Assembly (NCBI GenBank): GCA_017416665.1
Contig: JAFQBO010000368.1
Span: 1-6,949, forward strand
Length of the DNA: 6,949 nt
Direction of reading: 5' to 3'
Source of the DNA: Oscillospiraceae bacterium
Lineage (GTDB): Bacteria; Bacillota; Clostridia; Oscillospirales; Ruminococcaceae
In this document: positions 1-5,162 of the stretch, one piece after another
How positions within the stretch are numbered: the first letter of the stretch is position 1
How the letters are laid out: the number at the start of each line of letters is the position of its first letter
Made by a program: the position numbers and the translations under genes
The notes under the pieces: generated by a model
What the model was told of the DNA's origin: nothing
The model's input: only the letters and a program-made list of their open reading frames with translations
The model's database searches: none

Positions 1-102
1 AAGACGATAATTTGTCAGCCTTGCTGAAACGACGATGCCACCGAGTGAACCGATGAGTGTTCCTACAAAAGCAATCAGAGCAACAATAATTTCAGTGTTC
101 AT
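1..102 (-). CDS. Small phage-type membrane protein, XhlA-like accessory lysis protein (partial)
   Basis: Only the first 34 codons are in the window; the gene runs off the left edge. The ATG shares one base with the amidase stop (TGATG) and follows an AAAGGTGG ribosome binding site at 110-117, so it is probably translationally coupled to the amidase. The visible protein starts MNTEIIVALIAFVGTLIGS, has one hydrophobic segment at about residues 4-25, and ends in a basic stretch (SARLTNYRL). From memory, small proteins of this type with a single N-terminal membrane segment followed by a charged coiled coil sit in the lysis cassettes of Clostridia phages and are often called XhlA/hemolysin-like or holin accessory proteins. 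The family call is recognition by pattern, not by a search. The C-terminal coil that would confirm it is outside the window. Confidence 0.6.
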   Translation of the reverse strand, partial: MNTEIIVALIAFVGTLIGSLGGIVVSARLTNYRL

Positions 103-902
103 CACTTCACCACCTTTGAGAGTTCACTGTAAAGCCTCTTTTCAAAATTCTTCCCTGCGATGCCGTTCTGAGCGTAGCCCCATATTTTGAGCAGATAATT
201 TACAGCATTCTGAGTACCGTCACCGAAATAGTAGGAATTTTCGTCCATGTTGTACGGCTGAATGTTTTTCTGCTTTGCAAGAAGGAGCAGAAGCTTGAGT
301 GCATAAGAGCCGATTGTGTTGTCGCCCTTTTTGTAGCCTGATTTGTCGAGGACGGGTAATGTTTTCGGCTTGCTTACGCCCAGAGTTTTTGCAATACCAT
401 CAGCGTACGCCTTTGCAAGCTTTTTGTAATTTGCCTTGATGAAGTCCGCATCAGACTGCGTATCAACGAAACCGCCCTCAAGGAGTACAGCAGGAGCGTC
501 CGTTTCACGGATAATTGCGAAATAGTCCGCACCGCTGTCGAGTGTTCTCGTCTTTACGCCACGGCTTGAAAGGATTTTCTTCACTTCCGTGTTGATGTTA
601 TCAGCAAGAGTTTTTGAAACGCCACCTACAACGCTGTAGTAAACTTCAAAACCTGTACCGCCACCTGCATTGAAGTGAACGTCAATCACTAGGTCAGGTT
701 TGTAGTCGTTGCACATTTTCACCTTGCTGTCCATGTCTGTGTCAATGTCAGCTGTACGACTGAGCTTGTAACCGATGCCGTACTCCTCAAGATACTCAGC
801 TACAGCCTTTGCGGTCTTGAGCGTATACTCCTTTTCGACGATGTACTTCACTGCTCCGCTGTCAGTTCCGCCATGTCCTACGCCGATAAATACTTTTTTC
901 AT
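102..902 (-). CDS. N-acetylmuramoyl-L-alanine amidase, phage endolysin type
   Basis: This 266-residue enzyme should cut the amide bond between N-acetylmuramic acid and L-alanine in peptidoglycan. The catalytic domain (about 1-175) fits the zinc amidase family Amidase_3. His10 in the VGHGG motif, Glu23 in EKEYTL and His76 in DVHFNAGGG are the expected zinc ligands, and Glu142 in LLEGGF the catalytic glutamate. A linker at about 176-186 leads to a C-terminal region (about 187-266) in which FGDGTQNAVNYLLKIWGYAQ resembles a peptidoglycan-binding helical repeat, so it probably anchors the enzyme to the wall. There is no signal peptide, as expected for an endolysin released through a holin. The ATG follows a strong AAAGGAGG site (911-918) with 8-nt spacing. 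The holin-like gene lies upstream and another small membrane protein gene overlaps its stop. A bacterial autolysin is the alternative, but the missing signal peptide and the neighbours favour a phage lysin. Confidence 0.92.
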   Translation of the reverse strand: MKKVFIGVGHGGTDSGAVKYIVEKEYTLKTAKAVAEYLEEYGIGYKLSRTADIDTDMDSKVKMCNDYKPDLVIDVHFNAGGGTGFEVYYSVVGGVSKTLADNINTEVKKILSSRGVKTRTLDSGADYFAIIRETDAPAVLLEGGFVDTQSDADFIKANYKKLAKAYADGIAKTLGVSKPKTLPVLDKSGYKKGDNTIGSYALKLLLLLAKQKNIQPYNMDENSYYFGDGTQNAVNYLLKIWGYAQNGIAGKNFEKRLYSELSKVVK

Positions 903-934
903 AAAAAATTCCTCCTTTATTCAATGCGAATTAA

Positions 935-1027
935 AACCTATCCGTCACTTCGTGCCACCTTCCCTTTCAGGGAAGGCTTGATTGTCTCCCCTGAAAGGGG
1001 AGATGTCAGCTTGCTGACAGAGGGGTT
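935..1027. repeat. MITE-like hairpin-rich intergenic repeat
   Basis: A 93-bp element lies between the holin-like and amidase genes. It contains three consecutive perfect hairpins: stem 958-965/969-976 (8 bp), stem 985-992/996-1003 (8 bp) and stem 1004-1010/1013-1019 (7 bp). The cores of the first two, CCCTTTCAGGG (962-972) and CCCTGAAAGGG (989-999), are exact reverse complements, so the element can also fold into one longer hairpin. The ends form an imperfect terminal inverted repeat: AACCTATCCGTCAC on the left against AACCCCTCTGTCAG read inward from the right. TTAA sits at both edges (931-934 and 1026-1029), a possible but weak target duplication. I recognise the CCTATCCGTCAC...GGGAAGG...CCCCTGAAAGGGGAG layout as a dispersed repeat of gut Firmicutes. 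It has no coding content of its own. As RNA it would place stable stems between the two lysis genes; there is no U-tract, so it is not a standard terminator. Confidence 0.75.
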
Positions 1028-1095
1028 AATATCGCTCCTAAAAATAACCCATCGTGCGTTAAATTTTATTCACGCATAACCTACGCCCGAAAATG

Positions 1096-1284
1096 TCAGG
1101 TGCGGTCACGCACATTCATAACCGCCGCAATTCCTGCCGCCACAGCCGAAACTCCGAGACCGATAATCGCAGACTTTAAAACTGCACCATCTTCGGTGAA
1201 ATCAAGTGTGGCGACATTTACGGCTATGTAACCGATGGCTGTCTGTAAAAATGTTCTGTATGAACGTTTGATCCATGTTTTCAT
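1096..1284 (-). CDS. Holin-like small phage membrane protein
   Basis: This 62-residue protein begins with a basic N-terminus (MKTWIKRSYR), then a hydrophobic segment at about residues 12-27, a short acidic turn (DFTEDG, about 29-34) and a second hydrophobic, Ala/Gly-rich segment at about 37-56, ending in NVRDRT. Size, two membrane segments and the place between a tail protein and an amidase fit a small phage holin that would form the membrane lesion through which the amidase escapes. The opening resembles small holins of the r1t kind with an N-terminal Arg/Lys-x-F-xQTA pattern, but this is not confirmed. The start at 1284 is chosen because a perfect AAGGAGG (1293-1299) lies 8 nt upstream. A longer in-frame version starting near 1407 would run through the tail gene and lacks such a site. 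The gap to the tail-gene stop is 13 nt, so the two are probably cotranscribed. Confidence 0.75.
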   Translation of the reverse strand: MKTWIKRSYRTFLQTAIGYIAVNVATLDFTEDGAVLKSAIIGLGVSAVAAGIAAVMNVRDRT

Positions 1285-1292
1285 AATAATTT

Positions 1293-1299
1293 CCTCCTT
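1293..1299 (-). promoter_or_regulatory. Ribosome binding site of the holin-like gene, overlapping the tail-gene stop
   Basis: The minus strand reads TAAGGAGG: the TAA stop of the tail gene (1298-1300) shares its last two bases with the AAGGAGG site, followed by 8 nt and ATG. This fixes the short holin start and suggests that ribosomes finishing the tail protein help to initiate the holin. Confidence 0.85.
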
Positions 1300-4090
1300 A
1301 AAAGCATGGTATTTTATAAAGATAAATACTATTTTGATTATGTGGCGAAAGCGTATAGCTAACAGTGGTTCCTGATGGTATAAACACGCTGTTTCCAAGA
1401 CCTGCACCGTTTGAAGTAACCGAACATATAACCGTACTGTTCACGAGAATTCGTCCATATCCCCAGGATGAAGCTGTTGTAGAAGAACCTGCCATAAAGA
1501 TGTTTAAATAACAGTCTGCTGTTGCAGTATATGTTCCCGTGTAGGCAGATGAGCCTTTTGACAGACTTTTTATTGTGGATTTTGAACTGTAATTCGGTTT
1601 TCGGACAAGACATGAAATATCGTCTTCATTAGTGCCTACTCTTGTTTCAAGATTTGAAATATTTGTATTTGCAGTTACAAGTCCCTTGTATGCGTCAGTA
1701 GCCTTTGAAGTCGTCTGTGTTAATTCAGTCTGAATGTCAGAAATATCGCTTTGCATTGTTTTAATCTCAGAATTCAAAGTGTTGTACTGACCTGTTGTTT
1801 CCTGTTCCAGTGTGGTTATTCGGGTACTCTGTGACGTGACCGCATTACCGATATTTGTCACAGTGGACGACGTTTTTGAGATTTCAGCTGTGTTGGTGTC
1901 AAGCTGATACTGCAATGCTGATACGGCATTATCAACCTTTTCAGAAATTGTATCACCATCAGCAATGTAAGGGATGTAGCTTTCAACTGCTGCATCAGTT
2001 ACCACAACGCCGAACTTTGCATTTGTGAACGTATCACCGCTTATAATTTTTGGTCTGAAAACTGCATATGCAGCGGTATCAGTCATTTTGGCAGGATTGC
2101 CCAGTGTTGCGTTACAAACATAACCATAAGATGAATTCATAGCTATAACACCGCTGAAATTATCAGGAGCAGTTCCCGAAAGCAGAAAAACATGCAGATA
2201 TTTTCCCTGCCCTGAAATTGAAGCAGTCTTATGAAGCATACAGTTTGTGATGGTTGCCGTTGCTGTTCCGTTCAGGATAAATGTGCCGTCTGGATTAATC
2301 GTCATGGTGATACCGCTTGCCGAATATGACAGCGAGGTATCAGGCATAAAAAGGTTTACAGCTGTTCGCTTTTTCAATTCTTCAATGTCTGTTGCATTGG
2401 TTGAAATACTGTCGGCATGTGTTGAAATCTGAGTTTGCAAAATTGATATATCAGATTTATTTGTTGTGTTACTTTGCTCAAGAGACGTAATGCGTGTACT
2501 GTTATCAGATACTGTTTTACCTATATTTGATATTGAAGTTGTGTGTTCCGAAACTGTAGTTTCTAAATTTGTAACTCTTTTTACAGTATTCGACAATGAA
2601 GAACTTGTTGCTGATAATCCACTTTGAAGAGCGGAAACATTACTATTTAAAGTACCCATTTCATTTTCATGAGTACTGATAGAGGTCTGTAAATCAGAAA
2701 TATCAGTTTCAGACGCACTCACTCTTGTTTCAATATCATTGAATTTTTTGGTAATCACTTTATTCTGTACAGGATTTTCCGAAGTACTGTTCAAAACCAA
2801 ATCAACTGTACATGTATTTGTATCGGTTGTGTTACTTTTGCTTCCCGAAGCTGTTGAAGAACTACTTCTGACCGACTGTGAAGTTATGGTTTCCGCCTGA
2901 TTGCCGAGGGTGATTTCACACGCCGTCGGGTCGGACAGGTCAAGCCGTACCGACTGCACGGACATTTTCTGCTCACCCGAAAAGTGTACAGGCGAATTTA
3001 CCATTACAATCTCCCCTGCACTGAAATTTTCAAGGCAGTTGTCGGAGTTTGCAAGGTCAGCGGCATTAACTGTAATTGATGTATTTTCCGAAATTCCGAG
3101 CAGATAACGTTCAGCTTTTTTTACCAGTGCCGAAACGTTTGTAACGCCCTCAAAAAGTACTTCACGCTGAATCCAGCCGTACTTGTCAACCAGTGATTTC
3201 GAGTAAAGAGTATCAGTGAAACGAAGCTCAGACGTTTCAGAAACCGTGCCGTCAATAACCTGAAAAATGCCGTTGTCCGAAAGGTATTCCGAAGCATTGT
3301 TCAGGAAGATGTCCAGAGGTTCGCCCGACGATGTAACGTTGTCACCAATCGGACGTATTGCCGTAACGATTTCATCCGCAACACGGCTTTGTTCAAGTAA
3401 AATCAGATTTTTTGAAAGTTCGATTTTCTGTGATGAAACGTGCAGGTCCTCTTCGTCAAGCCAGTCGATGTAGTTCACGCCGTTTTCATGACGGATTTTC
3501 AGCACTCCGCCGAACTTTTCAAGCAGAAGTTTCTGTATGATTTCAAGTGTTGAAAACGTTCCCCTGAACTCCTCAGCATCGGGCTGTGTAATCATCGACA
3601 AAATGCTTTCTGAAACGTTTCCGCACTCAAATTTACGTCCGATATACGTCTGATAAATGTCTCCGAAATTACCTGCATGAGTGTTGTGAAAACGTAAAAT
3701 ATCATCAAGCCAGTACGCCGTACTGTAGCTGGTCTCAGAACTGAAATTGGTTCTTACACTGTCAAGCAGAAAGGCAAGTTCACTTTCAAATGTAAGCATT
3801 TTTTCATTGTAAAAACCTGTCCTGCATTCCGCCATACGTCCGATGAACAACGGTTCATTAACGTTGTATCTCACGATTTCAAGCAGGCTTTTCGGCTGGT
3901 CAATGAAGTCATACAAAGGGTGTGACGGATAAACCGTAAACGAAAAATATCCCACTGAATTTACCTGTGTTTCAAGTATCGGCTCGAAAATTTCACAGCT
4001 TGTCCTGTATGCCATCCCGAAACCCGAAAAAAATTCTCCTTCACGAAATACGCCGTCTGAATCCCTGTAACTGAGTTTTAATATGTACAA
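1298..4090 (-). CDS. Phage tail tip / receptor-binding protein (Tal-like N-terminus, coiled coils, two knob domains)
   Basis: A 930-residue structural protein expected to sit at the tip of a siphophage-type tail. Residues 1-400 fit the prophage tail / minor structural protein N-terminal family (Tal- or gp27-like); I see no convincing peptidase motif. A Ser/Thr-rich linker (401-428) leads to NSTSENPVQNKVI (434-446), a motif I recall from gut phage tail fibres. Heptad-like coils follow at about 447-577, with DISxLQTxISTH repeated at 463 and 547. Next is a beta-rich knob (578-712; ITMTINPDGTFILNGTATAT, ending in YIPYI) of a type common in tail fibres, a second coil (713-828) that repeats part of the first, and a Ser/Thr/Gly-rich C-terminal knob (829-930). 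It probably binds the host surface as a trimer. The start is TTG at 4090, supported by AAGGAGG 8 nt upstream; the first in-frame ATG, codon 26, would cut the conserved N-terminus. Oddly, no distal-tail or tape-measure gene precedes it. Confidence 0.88.
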   Translation of the reverse strand: MYILKLSYRDSDGVFREGEFFSGFGMAYRTSCEIFEPILETQVNSVGYFSFTVYPSHPLYDFIDQPKSLLEIVRYNVNEPLFIGRMAECRTGFYNEKMLTFESELAFLLDSVRTNFSSETSYSTAYWLDDILRFHNTHAGNFGDIYQTYIGRKFECGNVSESILSMITQPDAEEFRGTFSTLEIIQKLLLEKFGGVLKIRHENGVNYIDWLDEEDLHVSSQKIELSKNLILLEQSRVADEIVTAIRPIGDNVTSSGEPLDIFLNNASEYLSDNGIFQVIDGTVSETSELRFTDTLYSKSLVDKYGWIQREVLFEGVTNVSALVKKAERYLLGISENTSITVNAADLANSDNCLENFSAGEIVMVNSPVHFSGEQKMSVQSVRLDLSDPTACEITLGNQAETITSQSVRSSSSTASGSKSNTTDTNTCTVDLVLNSTSENPVQNKVITKKFNDIETRVSASETDISDLQTSISTHENEMGTLNSNVSALQSGLSATSSSLSNTVKRVTNLETTVSEHTTSISNIGKTVSDNSTRITSLEQSNTTNKSDISILQTQISTHADSISTNATDIEELKKRTAVNLFMPDTSLSYSASGITMTINPDGTFILNGTATATITNCMLHKTASISGQGKYLHVFLLSGTAPDNFSGVIAMNSSYGYVCNATLGNPAKMTDTAAYAVFRPKIISGDTFTNAKFGVVVTDAAVESYIPYIADGDTISEKVDNAVSALQYQLDTNTAEISKTSSTVTNIGNAVTSQSTRITTLEQETTGQYNTLNSEIKTMQSDISDIQTELTQTTSKATDAYKGLVTANTNISNLETRVGTNEDDISCLVRKPNYSSKSTIKSLSKGSSAYTGTYTATADCYLNIFMAGSSTTASSWGYGRILVNSTVICSVTSNGAGLGNSVFIPSGTTVSYTLSPHNQNSIYLYKIPCF

Positions 4091-4098
4091 AAAAACCG

Positions 4099-4105
4099 CC
4101 TCCTT
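4099..4105 (-). promoter_or_regulatory. Ribosome binding site that fixes a TTG start for the tail gene
   Basis: AAGGAGG on the minus strand, 8 nt before TTG (4088-4090). There is no ATG or GTG at a usable distance, so the TTG is the likely initiator. A perfect site with a weak start codon suggests moderated translation. Confidence 0.8.
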
Positions 4106-4153
4106 ATAAAATAATAAAATTCACCGTTTTTAACATCCCGTCGGATTCATTCC

Positions 4154-4200
4154 AAAATAAAAAGACATGGAAAAAACACTTAATGTTTTTCCCATGTCTT
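4154..4200 (-). terminator. Intrinsic terminator between pdxY and the tail gene
   Basis: On the minus strand a 9-bp stem (4192-4200 with 4162-4170), one mismatch (4191/4171), and a further 7-bp stem (4184-4190 with 4172-4178) enclose a 5-nt loop. The hairpin runs into a T-rich tract (TTTTTATTTT, 4163-4154). It is well placed to end the trmN6-rsmI-pdxY transcript, 137 nt after the pdxY stop. It also lies about 55 nt downstream of a strong promoter pointing the same way, so it should stop transcripts from that promoter before the tail gene. Confidence 0.85.
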
Positions 4201-4256
4201 AATGACTAACTGTAAAATAAAAATTACAGCGGTACTGTATTCCAAAAATATTTGTA
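4155..4256 (-). ncRNA. Candidate short leader RNA or small RNA from promoter to terminator
   Basis: Inferred, not recognised: a transcript starting about 7 nt after the -10 box (near 4255) and ending at the terminator would be about 100 nt long. Inside it, TACAG (4235-4239), CTGTAA (4224-4229) and TTACAG (4210-4215) can pair in two mutually exclusive small hairpins ahead of the large terminator stem. I recognise no known riboswitch or T-box signature, and I find no strong antiterminator partner for the terminator arm. It may be a stable small RNA, an attenuated leader, or simply the 5' untranslated region of the tail gene. Confidence 0.35.
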
Positions 4257-4261
4257 GTTAT

Positions 4262-4289
4262 ATTATATCATAATAAAATAATAAATCAA
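4262..4289 (-). promoter_or_regulatory. Sigma-A promoter with extended -10, facing the tail gene
   Basis: Minus strand: TTGATT (4284-4289), a 16-bp spacer, and TATAAT (4262-4267), with TGA directly before the -10 (TGaTATAAT), the extended -10 form. The consensus -10 and the AT-rich surroundings make this a strong candidate. It lies between the pdxY stop and the terminator, so it cannot serve the host operon. Its only downstream gene in the window is the tail/lysis cassette, beyond the terminator. Confidence 0.75.
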
Positions 4290-4305
4290 TACTAAAAATG
4301 AATTA

Positions 4306-4322
4306 TTGCACCATTTTGCACC
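4306..4322 (-). promoter_or_regulatory. Tandem GGTGCAA heptamers upstream of the promoter (possible operator)
   Basis: The minus strand reads GGTGCAA, AAT, GGTGCAA: two identical heptamers (4316-4322 and 4306-4312) with a 10-bp period, one helical turn. They end 16 bp before the -35 box. This is the geometry of a binding site for a regulator gripping one face of the DNA just upstream of a promoter. No family is recognised, and a chance repeat in this short spacer is possible. Confidence 0.4.
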
Positions 4323-4336
4323 GGAAATTCAGAGTC

Positions 4337-5161
4337 TTACATATTCCATAGCTTATGCAGTACAGGTTCAAAAACAACACCCTCTGTGAGTGGGGTATTT
4401 GAAACGGCTGTTTTTTCAATTGCCTCGGAAATAAAGCGTCCTGCAATGTCAACAGCCTTATGAAGAGGTTTGCCTTTCAGAATAAATGCACATACCACTG
4501 ATGAAAAAATATCTCCTGTGCCCGAATATATGTTTTTTTCACGCAAAACCTCACTGAGCTGTATGTCACCATCAGAATAAGTCATGTTGAGTATTTTATC
4601 ATGCTTTACAATTCCTGTCAGCACAATTTTTGCCTGCGTTTTTTCACTGAGTCTTTTTACAAGCTCTGTAGCCTTCTGCGGATAAATTTCTTCACCCAGA
4701 TAAAGAGTATCTGTAAGAAAACACGCTTCTGTTATATTCGGTGTCAGAATATCGGCAGATTTTACAAGGCGTTTCATTTCTTTCTGCATTTGTGGTGTGT
4801 ATGTAGCGTAAAGTCTGCCGGCATCACCCATTACAGGATCTATGATGATACTTGTATGGCTGTTCTTTTTTTTGTGGAAATCGATAAAACCTTCAACTGC
4901 TTCAATCTGCTCTGCCGAACCCAGAAAACCACTGTAAATACCATCAAATTCAAGCTGTTTCCAGTCGTTCATATACGGCTCAAGACTGTCAGTCAGATCC
5001 TTGAAATAATAACTGTCAAAACCTGTATGCTTTGACAGTACGGCTGTCGGAACAGGACAAGCCTGTACTCCTGCCGCTGAAAGAACTGAGATTGCCGTTG
5101 TAAGGGAACATCTGCCGTATCCTGAAAGATCATTGATACAAGCGACTCTTGGTATTCTCAT
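4337..5161 (-). CDS. pdxY: Pyridoxal/pyridoxamine kinase (vitamin B6 salvage)
   Basis: This 274-residue cytosolic kinase should phosphorylate pyridoxal or pyridoxamine with ATP, feeding salvage of pyridoxal phosphate. It belongs to the ribokinase/PfkB-like fold: NDLSGYGRCSLT (10-21) and the VPTAVLSKHTGF stretch (37-48) form the substrate end, IIDPVMGD (106-113) and TPNITEACFL (140-149) are family signatures, and SGTGDIFSS (213-221) carries the anion hole and the expected catalytic base Asp217. Length is usual for the family. An ATG six codons upstream (5179) is in frame but has no ribosome binding site; the ATG at 5161 follows GGAGG (5167-5171) by 5 nt, so I chose it. One base separates it from the rsmI stop, so it is last in the operon and probably coupled. 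The exact substrate among the B6 vitamers is not readable from the sequence; a thiamine-precursor (HMP) kinase is the less likely alternative. Confidence 0.9.
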   Translation of the reverse strand: MRIPRVACINDLSGYGRCSLTTAISVLSAAGVQACPVPTAVLSKHTGFDSYYFKDLTDSLEPYMNDWKQLEFDGIYSGFLGSAEQIEAVEGFIDFHKKKNSHTSIIIDPVMGDAGRLYATYTPQMQKEMKRLVKSADILTPNITEACFLTDTLYLGEEIYPQKATELVKRLSEKTQAKIVLTGIVKHDKILNMTYSDGDIQLSEVLREKNIYSGTGDIFSSVVCAFILKGKPLHKAVDIAGRFISEAIEKTAVSNTPLTEGVVFEPVLHKLWNM

Positions 5162-5162
5162 T

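Noticed and set aside
935..1027. CRISPR array or tRNA in the hairpin-rich gap
   Set aside because: The hairpins differ from one another with no repeat-spacer periodicity, and no cloverleaf, anticodon stem or T-loop can be drawn.
1285..1407. N-terminal extension of the holin-like protein to 103 residues
   Set aside because: The extra 41 residues overlap the tail gene in another frame and have no ribosome site, while a perfect AAGGAGG precedes the internal ATG at 1284.
1298..1606. Diversity-generating retroelement variable region at the tail-fibre end
   Set aside because: No reverse transcriptase, template repeat or adenine-variable pattern is visible in the window; the C-terminal knob is an ordinary Ser/Thr-rich fibre end.
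1359..1613. 84-codon minus-strand frame inside the tail gene
   Set aside because: It overlaps the tail C-terminus in a different frame, shows no domain and has no ribosome site.
4124..4197. A 21-codon frame crossing the terminator hairpin (begins MGKTLSVF)
   Set aside because: No ribosome binding site precedes it and its sequence is dictated by the hairpin arms.
4149..4250. Direct repeat ATTCCAAAA (4149-4157 and 4239-4247) as an attachment site
   Set aside because: Nine AT-rich bases in an AT-rich spacer, only 90 bp apart, so they cannot flank the prophage genes; chance is likely.
4601..5035. 144-codon open frame on the plus strand inside pdxY
   Set aside because: It is antisense to a clearly conserved gene, rich in Phe, Cys and Leu from reverse-strand codon bias, and has no credible ribosome site.
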